From Niveibacterium sp. SC-1 (lineage in GTDB: Bacteria > Pseudomonadota > Gammaproteobacteria > Burkholderiales > Rhodocyclaceae): 64,000 nucleotides of DNA. The notes beneath the pieces are model-generated. The model was not told the DNA's origin. It ran no database searches and worked only from the letters and a program-made list of their open reading frames with translations. Made by a program: the position numbers and the translations under genes. Where the stretch lies: the NCBI RefSeq assembly GCF_038235435.1, contig NZ_CP151275.1, positions 4,340,001 through 4,404,000 of the forward strand, in the 5' to 3' direction. Shown here one piece after another: positions 7,061-17,011 of this stretch; within the stretch, counting starts at the first letter, position 1, and each line of letters starts with the position of its first letter.

Positions 7061-10000
7061 ATGTCCTTCGACACCGTCCTGATCGCCAACCGCGGCGCGA
7101 TTGCCTGCCGCATCATCCGCACCCTGCGCAAGCTGGGTCTCAAGAGCGTCGCGGTCTATTCCGAGGCCGACGCCGACTCCCGCCATGTGAGCGAGGCCGA
7201 CCATGCGATCTGCATCGGCCCGGCGCTGGCCGCCGAGAGCTATCTGCGCACCGACAAGATTCTTGCCGCCGCAAAACAAAGCGGTGCGGGCGCAATCCAT
7301 CCGGGCTACGGATTCCTCTCCGAGAACCCGGACTTCGCCGCGCAGTGCGAGGCGGAGGGCATCGCCTTCATCGGACCGACGCCGACGCAGATGCGCGCTT
7401 TCGGCCTCAAGCACACGGCGCGCGAACTGGCGCAGAAGAACGGCGTGCCGCTACTGCCGGGCAGCGGCTTGCTTGCCGACGCGGAAGAGGCGCGCAGCGA
7501 GGCCGAGCGCATCGGCTACCCGGTGATGCTCAAGAGCACGGCGGGTGGCGGCGGCATCGGCATGCGGCTGATCTGGAACGCGGGCGAGCTGGACGAGGCC
7601 TACGCCTCGGTCGAACGCCTCGCGCGCGCGAACTTCAAGGACGCGGGTATCTACCTGGAGAAGTATGTCGAGCATGCGCGCCATATCGAGGTGCAGCTCT
7701 TCGGCGATGGCGCGGGTACGGTGCTGGCGCTGGGCGAGCGCGACTGTTCGGTGCAGCGACGCAACCAGAAGGTGATCGAAGAGACGCCGGCGCCCGGCCT
7801 CACGCAGGCGCAGCGCGAGTCGCTCTACGCGACCGCGATCCAGCTCGGCGAGGCGGTGAGCTACCGCAACGCGGGCACGGTGGAGTTCGTGCTCGACGCA
7901 CAGACCGGCGCCTTCTACTTCCTCGAAGTGAACACCCGCCTGCAGGTCGAGCACGGCGTGACGGAACAGGTCTGCGGCGTGGATCTGGTGGAGTGGATGG
8001 TGCGACTCGCGCAGGGCACGCTGCCGCCGCTCGCGGGTCTGAAGCCGACGCTCGCGGGCGCGTCGATCCAGGTGCGTCTGTATGCGGAAGATCCGGCACG
8101 CAACTTCCAGCCCTGCTCCGGCCTGCTGACCGAAGTCGTCTTCCCGGAGGACGCGCGAGTCGAGACCTGGGTGGCGCGCGGCAATGAAGTGCCACCCTAC
8201 TACGACCCGATGATCGCCAAGCTCATCGTCACCGCGGAGAACCGCGAGGCCGCGGTGGAGAAGCTCGCCGATGCGCTGTCGCGCACGCGCCTGGGTGGCA
8301 TCGAGACCAACCTCGGCTATCTGCGCGAGATCGTCGCGGGCGAGGTGTTCCGCAACGGCCGCCAGACCACCCGCTATCTGAACACCTTCCACTACGCGCC
8401 GCGCGCGATGGAGGTACTGGAAGCCGGCGTGCAGACCACGGTGCAGGACTGGCCCGGCCGCACCGGCTACTGGAACATCGGCGTGCCGCCCTCCGGCCCG
8501 ATGGACGCCTATGCACTGCGTCTCGCCAACCGCCTGGTCGGTAACGCGGAGGGCGCAGCGGCACTGGAATGCACGCTCACTGGCCCGCGCCTGCGCTTTC
8601 ATGCCGACGCGCTGGTCGCTGTCTGCGGCGCGGGGGTGAAGCTCACCCTGGACGGTGAGCCGCTGCCCTTGTGGGCCTCGCACCAGGTACGCGCGGGACA
8701 GGAACTGCTCATCGGTGCCGTGCAGGATACCGGCGCCCGCGCCTACCTCGCGGTGCAGGGTGGGCTGGATGTGCCCGACTACCTCGGCAGCAAGAGCACC
8801 TTCACGCTCGGGCAGTTCGGCGGCCACGCCGGCCGCACCCTGCGCGTCGGCGACATGCTGCACTACGGCCCGGGCGAGGCTGTCGCACCCCGCATGGCAG
8901 AGGCCGCGCTGGTTCCCGCAGCGACGCACCACTGGGACATCGGCGTGCTCTACGGCCCGCACGGCGCGCCGGACTTCTTCACGCCGGACGACGTCACCAT
9001 GTTCTTCGGCACGGACTGGGAGGTGCACTACAACTCCAGTCGTACCGGCGTGCGCCTGATCGGCCCGAAGCCGCAATGGGCGCGCACGGACGGTGGCGAG
9101 GCCGGCCTGCATCCGTCGAACCTGCACGACAACGCCTACGCGATCGGCGCGATCGACTTCACCGGCGACATGCCGGTGATCCTCGGCCCCGACGGCCCCA
9201 GCCTGGGCGGCTTCGTCTGCCCCGCGGTGATCGTCGCGGCCGAGCGCTGGAAGATGGGCCAGTTGCGGCCCGGCGACACGGTGCGCTTCCGCCGCCTCAC
9301 GCCCGACCGGGCGGCCGCGCTGGAGGCCGCGCAGGACGCGGCGATCGCGGCACTGAAGGCACCCGCGTCGCCGCTGGACGTCGCGGCGCAGGACGCGCGG
9401 GAGGAGCCCGCCGTGCTGGCCACCCTGCCACCCCAGGGCGAACGGCCGCAGGTGGTCTATCGCCGCGCCGGCGACAAATACCTGCTGGTCGAGTACGGCC
9501 CGCTGGTGCTGGACGTGGAACTGCGCTTCCGCGTGCATGCGCTGATGCATCAGCTCGAAGCCCTGCGCGAAGCAGGCGAGCTGCCCGGCATCATCGACCT
9601 CACGCCCGGCATCCGTTCGCTGCAGATCCACTACGAATCGCGCACGCTGTCCTGCGCGGCGCTGCTCGCCGTCCTGCAATCGGCCGAAACGAAGCTGGCC
9701 GGTATCGACGCGATGCGCGTGCCCACCCGCACCGTGTGGTTGCCGCTCTCCTGGGACGACGAAGCCACGCGACTCGCGATCGACAAATACATGCAGTCGG
9801 TGCGCCCGGACGCGCCCTGGTGCCCCAGCAACATCGAGTTCATCCGCCGCATCAACGGCCTGGAATCGATCGAGCAGGTGCAGCGCATCGTCTTCGACGC
9901 GCGCTACCTGGTGATGGGCCTGGGCGACGTGTACCTCGGCGCGCCGGTGGCGACACCGGTCGACCCGCGCCATCGCCTGGTGACCACCAAGTACAACCCG

Positions 10001-10693
10001 GCCCGCACCTGGACGCCGGAGAATGCCGTCGGCATCGGCGGTGCCTACATGTGCGTGTACGGCATGGAAGGCCCAGGCGGTTACCAGTTCGTCGGCCGCA
10101 CCCTGCAGATGTGGAACCGCTGGCGCTTCGGCGCTGGTGCGGCACCGGAGTTCGAGCAGCCCTGGCTGCTGCGCTTCTTCGACCAGATCCGTTTCTTCCC
10201 GGTGAGCGCAGAGGAGCTGCTGCAGATCCGCCGCGACTTCCCCGTGGGCCGTTACCGCCTGCGCATCGAAGAGGGCGAGTTCAGCCTCGCCGAATACCGC
10301 GCCTTCCTCAGCGAGAACGCGACCGGTATCGGCGACTTCAAGCGCGGCCAACAGGCCGCCTTCGAGGCCGAACGCGAGCGCTGGCGCGCGGCCGGCCAGG
10401 CCGAATACGTGGGCGAGTCCGACATCGCAGCGGCCGTGCCCGACAGCGAACTGGACCTGCCGGCCGGCGCGCGCCTGGTCGCCAGTGCAGTTCCCGGCAA
10501 CGTTTGGAAGCTTGAGGTGTCTGAGGGCATGGAAGTTGCAGAAGGCGACACACTGCTGGTCGTCGAGTCGATGAAGATGGAGTTCGCGATCAAGGCCCCC
10601 GCCGCCGGTCGCGTCCTGCGCATCTTCGCTCGCGAGGGCAACCCGGTGGCCGCAGGGCAGGACGTCGTGGTTCTGCAGACCGAAGAGGCATGA
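7061..10693 (+). CDS. Biotin-dependent guanidine carboxylase (urea carboxylase family)
   Basis: Multidomain carboxylase of 1210 residues. Domain order: biotin carboxylase with ATP-grasp (about 1-450; the ATP loop region includes [12 protein letters not shown]), KipA/KipI-like carboxyltransferase domains (about 455-1080), and a biotinyl domain whose ESMKM motif places the biotinylated lysine at about 1172. Urea carboxylase has the same layout. Enzymes encoded with DUF1989 proteins and guanidine-I riboswitches have been shown to prefer guanidine, giving carboxyguanidine. That context makes guanidine the likely substrate; the specificity residue was not aligned here. The start ATG has a weak GAGG upstream. 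The repeat element separates it from its deiminase genes, so it could also have its own promoter. Confidence 0.9.
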   Translation: MSFDTVLIANRGAIACRIIRTLRKLGLKSVAVYSEADADSRHVSEADHAICIGPALAAESYLRTDKILAAAKQSGAGAIHPGYGFLSENPDFAAQCEAEGIAFIGPTPTQMRAFGLKHTARELAQKNGVPLLPGSGLLADAEEARSEAERIGYPVMLKSTAGGGGIGMRLIWNAGELDEAYASVERLARANFKDAGIYLEKYVEHARHIEVQLFGDGAGTVLALGERDCSVQRRNQKVIEETPAPGLTQAQRESLYATAIQLGEAVSYRNAGTVEFVLDAQTGAFYFLEVNTRLQVEHGVTEQVCGVDLVEWMVRLAQGTLPPLAGLKPTLAGASIQVRLYAEDPARNFQPCSGLLTEVVFPEDARVETWVARGNEVPPYYDPMIAKLIVTAENREAAVEKLADALSRTRLGGIETNLGYLREIVAGEVFRNGRQTTRYLNTFHYAPRAMEVLEAGVQTTVQDWPGRTGYWNIGVPPSGPMDAYALRLANRLVGNAEGAAALECTLTGPRLRFHADALVAVCGAGVKLTLDGEPLPLWASHQVRAGQELLIGAVQDTGARAYLAVQGGLDVPDYLGSKSTFTLGQFGGHAGRTLRVGDMLHYGPGEAVAPRMAEAALVPAATHHWDIGVLYGPHGAPDFFTPDDVTMFFGTDWEVHYNSSRTGVRLIGPKPQWARTDGGEAGLHPSNLHDNAYAIGAIDFTGDMPVILGPDGPSLGGFVCPAVIVAAERWKMGQLRPGDTVRFRRLTPDRAAALEAAQDAAIAALKAPASPLDVAAQDAREEPAVLATLPPQGERPQVVYRRAGDKYLLVEYGPLVLDVELRFRVHALMHQLEALREAGELPGIIDLTPGIRSLQIHYESRTLSCAALLAVLQSAETKLAGIDAMRVPTRTVWLPLSWDDEATRLAIDKYMQSVRPDAPWCPSNIEFIRRINGLESIEQVQRIVFDARYLVMGLGDVYLGAPVATPVDPRHRLVTTKYNPARTWTPENAVGIGGAYMCVYGMEGPGGYQFVGRTLQMWNRWRFGAGAAPEFEQPWLLRFFDQIRFFPVSAEELLQIRRDFPVGRYRLRIEEGEFSLAEYRAFLSENATGIGDFKRGQQAAFEAERERWRAAGQAEYVGESDIAAAVPDSELDLPAGARLVASAVPGNVWKLEVSEGMEVAEGDTLLVVESMKMEFAIKAPAAGRVLRIFAREGNPVAAGQDVVVLQTEEA

Positions 10694-10758
10694 ATGCCGC
10701 GCGCCTCGCACCGAAGCGGTGCGAGCATCGCCGCACACAACGAGCATCGGAGATTCAC

Positions 10759-12576
10759 ATGAGTCAAGCACCGGTCAGGCTGCCCAGCCTGCACATCGGC
10801 AGCCTGCTCGCCCGCTATCGCGAGCGCAGCCTTACCCCGACCAAGGTGATCGAGGCCATCATCGCCGCCACCGAGGACGATCCTGGCCATGTCTGGATCC
10901 ATCGCATCCCGGCGGACGCCCTGCGTGCTCACGCCCGCGCGATCGAGGCGCGCGATCCGGCCGAACTGCCGCTCTACGGCGTGCCCTTCGCGATCAAGGA
11001 CAACATCGATCTGGCCGGCGTGCCCACCACCGCCGGCTGCCCGGACTTCGCCCACACGCCCGAGACGAGTGCCTTCGTCGTCCAGCGCCTGATCGACGCC
11101 GGCGCAATTCCCATCGGCAAAACCAATCTCGACCAGTTCGCCACAGGGCTCAACGGCACCCGTTCGCCCTATGGCGCCTGCCAGAACCCCTTCAATCCGG
11201 ACTACATCTCGGGCGGTTCCAGCTCCGGCTCCGCGGTGGCCGTGGCCAAGGGCCTGGTGAGCTTCTCGCTCGGTACCGATACCGCGGGCTCCGGTCGCGT
11301 GCCCGCGGCCTTCAACAACCTGGTGGGCCTCAAGCCGACCAAGGGTCTCTTCTCCACCGGCGGCGTGCTGCCGGCCTGCCGCTCGCTGGATACCGTCTCG
11401 ATCTTCGCGCTGACCGCGCGGGACGCACAGCGCATCTTCAACATCGCGCTCGGCTTCGACGAGCAGGACGGTTATGCGCGCGAAGCCGAACCCTATGGTT
11501 TCGACTTCGGCCAGGCCGCGGGCTTTCGCTTCGGCGTGCCCCGCGAGGACCAGCTCAAGTTCTTTGGCGACACGGCCAGCCAGGCGCTCTTTGCCGAAGC
11601 CGTCGCGCGTTGCGAGGCCCTGGGCGGCGAGAAGACCGAGATCGACTTCGCCCCCTTCCTGGAAGCCGCCGGCCTGCTCTATGACGGCCCCTGGGTGGCC
11701 GAACGCTATCTCGCGATCCGCGACTTCATCGATCGCCAGCCCGACTCGGTCTTCCCGGTGACACGCCAGATCACCCTGGGCGGCGCCAAGCCCTCGGCCG
11801 CCGATGGTTTCACCGCGCTCTACCGGCTGCATGAGCTCAAGCACGTCGCAGACAAGATCATCAAGGACCTGGACTGCGTGCTCACGCCCAGCGCCGGCAC
11901 GATCTACACGATCAAGGAGATCGAGGCCGACCCGATCGCGCTCAACAGCGCGCTCGGGACCTACACCAACTTCATGAACCTGCTGGACTACTCGGCGATC
12001 GCCGTGCCCGCGGGTTTCCGCCCCGACGGCCTGCCCTTCGGTGTCACCTTCTTCGCCCAGGCGCACCGCGACATTCCGCTCATGCACCTCGCTGCACGCT
12101 GGCAGCGCGCGCTGGACCTGCCCCTGGGCGCGACGGGCGAAGCGCTACCCGACGAGGAACCGCCGGCCGTGCCCGTGGCCTCGGGTCAGGTTCGCGTCGC
12201 GGTATGTGGCGCCCACCTGGAAGGCATGCCGCTCAATCCGCAGCTGATCGAGCGCGGCGCCCGCCTGATCGCCCGCACCCAGACCGCACCGGTGTACCGC
12301 TTCTACGCCCTCGCCGGCGGTCCGCCCAAGCGCCCCGGCCTGCTCCAGGCCGGCCCCGGGCAGACGGGTGCGGCGATCGACGTCGAAGTCTGGGAGATGC
12401 CGCTCCAGCACTTCGGCTCCTTCGTCGCCAAGATCCCGCCGCCCCTGGGCATCGGCAAGACGCTGCTGGCCGACGGCAGCCTGGTGCCGGGTTTCATCTG
12501 CGAAGCCTCAGGCATCGAAGGCGCGACCGACATCACCCACTTCGGCGGCTGGCGTCAGTACATCCGCACGCTGTAA
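10759..12576 (+). CDS. atzF: Allophanate hydrolase
   Basis: Amidase-signature enzyme of 605 residues that hydrolyses allophanate to two ammonium and two carbon dioxide, the last step of guanidine (or urea) carboxylase pathways. The Ser-cisSer-Lys triad is visible as K80 (IKDNID), S154 (GGSSSGSA) and S178 (TAGSGR), with the usual 24-residue spacing between the serines. Residues beyond about 460 form the extra C-terminal domain that distinguishes allophanate hydrolases from plain amidases. I chose the ATG at 10759, which has GGAG just upstream; an in-frame ATG at 10690 would overlap the carboxylase stop. It ends the operon at a strong terminator. It could also be named duf1-like or uahA-like depending on convention. 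Confidence 0.9.
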   Translation: MSQAPVRLPSLHIGSLLARYRERSLTPTKVIEAIIAATEDDPGHVWIHRIPADALRAHARAIEARDPAELPLYGVPFAIKDNIDLAGVPTTAGCPDFAHTPETSAFVVQRLIDAGAIPIGKTNLDQFATGLNGTRSPYGACQNPFNPDYISGGSSSGSAVAVAKGLVSFSLGTDTAGSGRVPAAFNNLVGLKPTKGLFSTGGVLPACRSLDTVSIFALTARDAQRIFNIALGFDEQDGYAREAEPYGFDFGQAAGFRFGVPREDQLKFFGDTASQALFAEAVARCEALGGEKTEIDFAPFLEAAGLLYDGPWVAERYLAIRDFIDRQPDSVFPVTRQITLGGAKPSAADGFTALYRLHELKHVADKIIKDLDCVLTPSAGTIYTIKEIEADPIALNSALGTYTNFMNLLDYSAIAVPAGFRPDGLPFGVTFFAQAHRDIPLMHLAARWQRALDLPLGATGEALPDEEPPAVPVASGQVRVAVCGAHLEGMPLNPQLIERGARLIARTQTAPVYRFYALAGGPPKRPGLLQAGPGQTGAAIDVEVWEMPLQHFGSFVAKIPPPLGIGKTLLADGSLVPGFICEASGIEGATDITHFGGWRQYIRTL

Positions 12577-12593
12577 TCGCTGCGCACCGCGGA

Positions 12594-12628
12594 CAAAGAA
12601 AAAGCCGGCAATGCCGGCTTTTTCTTTG
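12594..12628. terminator. Bidirectional terminator
   Basis: A perfect 16-bp stem (12594-12609 with 12613-12628) has a 3-base loop, with A-tract on one side and T-tract on the other. It can end both the rightward guanidine operon and the leftward DUF805 gene. Confidence 0.92.
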
Positions 12629-12641
12629 AGGGCGCCCGTGC

Positions 12642-13214
12642 TTACTCGGCGGGCTGTTCGACTTGCGCCGCCTTGGCGCGCAGGACGTACTGCTGGTACT
12701 GCGGGATCGCGATTGCCGCGAGGATGCCAACCAAAAACACGGCCCCGAAGGGCACGGCGGCAAACCAGCGGATGCTTCGGGGGGCGGACTGCGGACGCAG
12801 ACCGAAACGGTTCTCGCCCGGCGTGCCCTGGCTGAAGATCAGCATCAGGGTCACGATCAGGTTGACCACGGGAATGAGGTTGAGCAGCAGGAACCAGCCG
12901 CTGCGATCGATATCGTGGCAACGGCGGATGCCGGCGAAGATCTGGGTCACCACCATGAAGACGTAGGCGACGACCGCCAGCACGATCCCGAGCACCGAAC
13001 CCACCGACCCCATCGCAGCCGTCACTGCAGCGACGATGCCCGCCGCCAGGATGATCAGGGCCGGGACGCCCATGCCGTAGGCCACGTAGTACCAGCGCCC
13101 GATCCGCCCGCTCGCGGTCAGCCACTTCACCGGTGCGCGCGCTTCCGTGTTCTCGTACTGATCCTCGACCTGCGCCTGCGGGGCAGCGTAGGGACTCATT
13201 GGTGCGGTGGACAT
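12642..13214 (-). CDS. DUF805 membrane protein with pilin-like C-terminal tail
   Basis: Membrane protein of 190 residues of unknown function. I prefer the ATG at 13214: an AGGGGG ribosome-binding site lies six bases upstream of it but abuts an alternative ATG at 13220. Residues 1-30 are a Pro/Ala-rich cytoplasmic stretch, then RIGRWYYV and three hydrophobic segments (about 48-66, 72-94, 107-127). The DUF805 hallmark GIRRCHDIDRSGWF is at about 95-108. Unusually, residues 163-180 (GILAAIAIPQYQQYVLRA) resemble the N-terminal helix of type IV pilins rather than an ordinary DUF805 ending. It stands alone between two terminators. Confidence 0.82.
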   Translation of the reverse strand: MSTAPMSPYAAPQAQVEDQYENTEARAPVKWLTASGRIGRWYYVAYGMGVPALIILAAGIVAAVTAAMGSVGSVLGIVLAVVAYVFMVVTQIFAGIRRCHDIDRSGWFLLLNLIPVVNLIVTLMLIFSQGTPGENRFGLRPQSAPRSIRWFAAVPFGAVFLVGILAAIAIPQYQQYVLRAKAAQVEQPAE

Positions 13215-13416
13215 CTGCATTCCCCCTTTGGTGGGACGCCTGCGGCGCCTCGTTCGTTGTCGGCGCGGACTCTGCCGCGCCGGCGGACTATAGCGGCAGC
13301 GCGCATGCGAAGGGAATCGTGCAGTGCAGCGTGAGTGCGCCCGCCGGGAAGGGAATCGCTGCCCCGGTCAGCGTCGCCACGCGGACCTGAGGTACCGGTT
13401 AGCGGATCAGGAAAGA

Positions 13417-13444
13417 AAAACGGCGACCCGCGGGTCGCCGTTTT
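13417..13444 (-). terminator. Terminator after lpdA
   Basis: A 14+14-base perfect palindrome with A and T ends (AAAACGGCGACCCG and its complement) lies 18 bases beyond the lpdA stop. It ends the pyruvate dehydrogenase operon on the minus strand. Confidence 0.85.
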
Positions 13445-13461
13445 CCTTGATGCGGGTGCGC

Positions 13462-15255
13462 TCAGCGCTTGCGCATCGGCGGTACGTCCGTGCACACGCC
13501 CTCGAAGATCTCGGCGGTCATGCCGATGGATTCGCCCAGGGTCGGGTGTGGGTGGATGGTCTTGCCGATGTCGGTGGCATCGCAGCCCATCTCGATCGCC
13601 AGCGCGATCTCGCCCACCATGTCGCCGGCATTGGGGCCGACGATGCTGCCGCCGACCACGCGATGCGTCTCTTCGTCGAAGATCAGCTTGGTGAAGCCGT
13701 ACTCGCAGCCGTTGGCAATCGCGCGACCCGAGGCTGCCCAGGGGAACTTGGCCACCTGGATCTTGCGGCCGGTCTCCTTGGCTTCCGTTTCGGTCACGCC
13801 GACCCAGGCCACTTCCGGCTCGGTGTAGGCCACCGAAGGAATGATGCTGGCGTCGAAGTAGCTCTTCTGGCCGGCGGCCACTTCGGCAGCAACGTGGCCT
13901 TCATGCACGCCCTTGTGGGCGAGCATGGGCTGGCCGACGATGTCGCCGATCGCGAAGATGTGCGGCACGTTGGTGCGCTGCTGCTTGTCGACCGGGATGA
14001 AGCCGCGGTCGGTGACGGTGACGCCGGCCTTCTCGGCACCGATCTTCTTGCCGTTGGGCGAACGCCCGACCGAGGAGAGCACGAGGTCGTACTTCTGCTC
14101 GTCAGCCGGAGCGCCCTCACCTTCGAACTTCACCAGCACGCCATCCGGGCGGACGGTGACGCCCACCGTCTTGGTCTTGAGCATCACCTTGTCGAAGCGG
14201 TGCAGGTTCTGCTTTTCCCAGACCTTGACCGCGTCGCGGTCGGCGCCGGCCATCAGGCCGTCGAGCATCTCGACCACGTCAATGCGGGCGCCCAGTGCGG
14301 AATACACAGTCGCCATTTCCAGACCGATGATGCCGCCACCGATCACCAGCATGCGCTTGGGCACCTGGCGCAGTTCGAGCGCACCGGTGGAATCCACGAT
14401 GCGCGGATCGTCGGGCAGGAAGGGCAGCTTCACCGCTTGCGAACCGGCGGCGATGACGGCCTGCTTGAAGCGGATCACCTTCTTCTCGCCGGTCTGCTCG
14501 GAGCCGCTGCCGAGGGTCATGGAGACCTCGACATGATGCGGATCGATGAAGACGCCGTAGCCACGCACGATCTCGACCTTGCGCGTCTTGGCCATGCCGG
14601 CGAGGCCACCGGTGAGCTTGCCGATGACCTTTTCCTTGTGCGCACGCAGGCGGTTCAGGTCCACCGTGGGCTTGTCGAAGGCCACACCCACGTCGGCGAA
14701 GTGCGAGGCTTCCTCGATCACGTTGGCCACGTGCAGCAGGGCCTTGGACGGGATGCAACCCACGTTCAGGCACACGCCACCCAGGGTCGCGTAGCGCTCG
14801 AGCATCACGGTCTTCAAACCGAGGTCGGCAGAGCGGAAGGCGGCGGAATATCCGGCCGGGCCTGCGCCCATCACCAGCATGTCGCATTCGATGTCGACCG
14901 CACCGCTGTAGCTGCCGGCCGGGGCCGCAGCGGGTGCGGGGGCCGCCGGAGCAGGCGCTGCCACGGGGGCGGACGCGGCCGCTGCCGGCGCGGGGGCCGG
15001 GGCCGCAGCAGCGCCGGCGGCTTCCAGCACCACGACCGTCGCACCTTCGCCGATGCGGTCACCCACCTTCACGCGCACTTCCTTGACCACGCCGGCGGCC
15101 GAGGACGGCACGTCCATCGTGGCCTTGTCGGATTCCAGCGTGACCAGGGTCTCGTCCACCTTCACGGTGTCGCCGACCTTCACGGCGACCTCGATGACCG
15201 GCACGTCCTTGAAGTCGCCGATGTCGGGGACCTTCACTTCAACCAGTTGGCTCAT
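13462..15255 (-). CDS. lpdA: Dihydrolipoyl dehydrogenase with N-terminal lipoyl domain (E3 of pyruvate dehydrogenase)
   Basis: FAD flavoprotein of 597 residues that reoxidises the dihydrolipoyl groups of E2 with NAD+. A lipoyl domain occupies residues 1-80 with the lipoylated lysine K44 in ESDKA, then an Ala/Pro-rich linker (about 81-117), the FAD-binding GAGPAGYSAA near 130, the redox pair C162/C167 in GGVCLNVGC, the NAD-binding GGGIIGLE, and the active-site H570-E575 pair (HPHPTLGE). The start at 15255 gives a protein beginning MSQLVEVKVP; a longer frame runs back into aceF and lacks support. It is the last gene of aceE-aceF-lpdA, 13 bases after aceF. Confidence 0.95.
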   Translation of the reverse strand: MSQLVEVKVPDIGDFKDVPVIEVAVKVGDTVKVDETLVTLESDKATMDVPSSAAGVVKEVRVKVGDRIGEGATVVVLEAAGAAAAPAPAPAAAASAPVAAPAPAAPAPAAAPAGSYSGAVDIECDMLVMGAGPAGYSAAFRSADLGLKTVMLERYATLGGVCLNVGCIPSKALLHVANVIEEASHFADVGVAFDKPTVDLNRLRAHKEKVIGKLTGGLAGMAKTRKVEIVRGYGVFIDPHHVEVSMTLGSGSEQTGEKKVIRFKQAVIAAGSQAVKLPFLPDDPRIVDSTGALELRQVPKRMLVIGGGIIGLEMATVYSALGARIDVVEMLDGLMAGADRDAVKVWEKQNLHRFDKVMLKTKTVGVTVRPDGVLVKFEGEGAPADEQKYDLVLSSVGRSPNGKKIGAEKAGVTVTDRGFIPVDKQQRTNVPHIFAIGDIVGQPMLAHKGVHEGHVAAEVAAGQKSYFDASIIPSVAYTEPEVAWVGVTETEAKETGRKIQVAKFPWAASGRAIANGCEYGFTKLIFDEETHRVVGGSIVGPNAGDMVGEIALAIEMGCDATDIGKTIHPHPTLGESIGMTAEIFEGVCTDVPPMRKR

Positions 15256-15268
15256 CGTCGTCTTTCGC

Positions 15269-16930
15269 TCAGAGCAGCACGCGGCGGAAGTCCTGCAGCA
15301 CGCCGGCGAAGTAGGTATTGAAGCGGGCCGCCTCGGCGCCATCGATCACGCGGTGATCCCAGGACAGCGAGAGCGGCAGGATCAGCCGCGGCACGAAGGC
15401 CTTGCCGTCCCATACCGGGCGGGTCTGCGATTTGCACACGCCCATGATCGCGACTTCGGGCGCGTTGATGATGGGCGTGAAGTAGGTGCCGCCGATGCCG
15501 CCCAGCGAGCTGATCGAGAAGCAGCCACCCTGCATCTGGTCGGGCTTGAGCTTGCCGTCGCGCGCGAGCTTGGCCAGATCGCCCATTTCCTTGGCGATCT
15601 CGATCACGCCCTTCTTGTCGGCGTCGCGGATCACCGGGACCATCAGACCGTTGGGCGTGTCCGCCGCGAAGCCGATGTGGAAGTACTGCTTGAGGACGAG
15701 ATTGTCGCCGTCGAGCGAGGCATTGAAGGTCGGGAACTTCTTGAGCGCCGCAACCGCCGCCTTGATCATGAACGCGAGCATGGTGAGCTTGGTGCCGCTC
15801 TTCTCCAGCTCCTTGTTCATCTGGACGCGGAAGGATTCCAGCTCGGTGATGTCGGCGTCATCATGGTTGGTGACGTGCGGGATCTGCACCCAGTTGCGAT
15901 GCAGGTTGGCGCCCGAGATCTTCTTGATGCGCGAGAGCGGCTTGCTCTCGATCGCGCCGAACTTGCTGAAGTCGACCTTGGGCCAGGGCAGCAGGTTGAG
16001 CTCACCACCGCCGGTGACGCCACCGCCCGCAGCAGCGACGCCCGGCAGCGTGCCGGAGGCGATCTGCGCGAACACGCCCTTGACGAAGTTCTGCACGTCC
16101 TCGTTGAGGATGCGGCCCTTGGGACCGGTACCCGGCACCTTGGAGATATCCACGCCCAGCTCGCGCGCGAACTTGCGCACCGAGGGGCTGGCGTGCGCGG
16201 AACCGGCGGGCGCAGTGATCTGCGGGGCCGCAGCCGAAGTGGCTGCAGGTGCCGCGACAGGGGCCGGAGCAGGCGCAGCCGCAGCGGGCGCCGGACTCGG
16301 GGCGGCGGCCGGAGCCGGGGCGGCCGCCGGTGCAGCGCCCGCGGCGGCTTCGAGCAACAGTACGACCGCGCCTTCGGAGACGCGGTCGCCGACCTTGACC
16401 TTCACTTCCTTGACCACGCCGGCTGCGCCAGCGGGCACGTCCATCGTGGCCTTGTCGGATTCGAGCGTGATGACCGAGGTCTCGGCGGTGACGCTGTCGC
16501 CCACCTTCACGCCGATCTCGATGACCGGGATGTCCTTGAAGTCGCCGACGTCGGGCACCTTGACCTCGACGATGCCACCTGCGGCGGCAGGAGCCGGGGC
16601 AGCGGCAGCCGGCGCGGGAGCAGCCGCTGCAGGCGCCGGAGCTGCGGCGGGCGCGGCTGCAGTTGCAGGAGCCGGAGCGGCAGCAGCACCTGCGGCTTCC
16701 AGGATCACTACCAGGCTGCCTTCGGCGACGCGGTCGCCGACCTTGACGCGCACTTCCTTGACCGTGCCGGCCGCGGGGCTGGGCACGTCCATGGTGGCCT
16801 TGTCGGATTCCAGGGTCAGCAGGGTGGACTCGGCCTGGACGCTGTCGCCGGGCTTCACGGCGATTTCGATCACCGGGACGTCCTTGAAGTCGCCGATGTC
16901 GGGGACCTTCACTTCGATGAGTTGGCTCAT
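15269..16930 (-). CDS. aceF: Dihydrolipoamide acetyltransferase (E2 of pyruvate dehydrogenase)
   Basis: Core E2 subunit of 553 residues that carries the acetyl group from E1 to CoA. Two lipoyl domains (lysines K44 and K160, both in ESDKA) are joined by Ala/Pro-rich linkers. A peripheral subunit-binding domain lies near residues 245-287 ([15 protein letters not shown]), then the catalytic acyltransferase domain with H526 and D530 in [15 protein letters not shown]. The first lipoyl domain is very similar to that of LpdA, also at DNA level. It starts 81 bases after aceE. Confidence 0.95.
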   Translation of the reverse strand: MSQLIEVKVPDIGDFKDVPVIEIAVKPGDSVQAESTLLTLESDKATMDVPSPAAGTVKEVRVKVGDRVAEGSLVVILEAAGAAAAPAPATAAAPAAAPAPAAAAPAPAAAAPAPAAAGGIVEVKVPDVGDFKDIPVIEIGVKVGDSVTAETSVITLESDKATMDVPAGAAGVVKEVKVKVGDRVSEGAVVLLLEAAAGAAPAAAPAPAAAPSPAPAAAAPAPAPVAAPAATSAAAPQITAPAGSAHASPSVRKFARELGVDISKVPGTGPKGRILNEDVQNFVKGVFAQIASGTLPGVAAAGGGVTGGGELNLLPWPKVDFSKFGAIESKPLSRIKKISGANLHRNWVQIPHVTNHDDADITELESFRVQMNKELEKSGTKLTMLAFMIKAAVAALKKFPTFNASLDGDNLVLKQYFHIGFAADTPNGLMVPVIRDADKKGVIEIAKEMGDLAKLARDGKLKPDQMQGGCFSISSLGGIGGTYFTPIINAPEVAIMGVCKSQTRPVWDGKAFVPRLILPLSLSWDHRVIDGAEAARFNTYFAGVLQDFRRVLL

Positions 16931-17011
16931 TGTTTCCTCAATGGCAGCGAGGGGCGAGAAACGACGCGGCGAGCACCTGCCTCAAAGGGTCAGGGCACCC
17001 GCCGCATGTCC

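Noticed and set aside
7451..10771. A 1106-codon minus-strand frame opposite the carboxylase gene
   Set aside because: It is a codon-bias shadow of the carboxylase with no domain and no promoter; the same explanation covers the other long antisense frames (for example 2970-4883 and 21097-23007).
7061..12576. Urea carboxylase/allophanate hydrolase as a urea-degrading system
   Set aside because: Not excluded biochemically, but the guanidine-I riboswitch and the two DUF1989 genes favour guanidine as the substrate.
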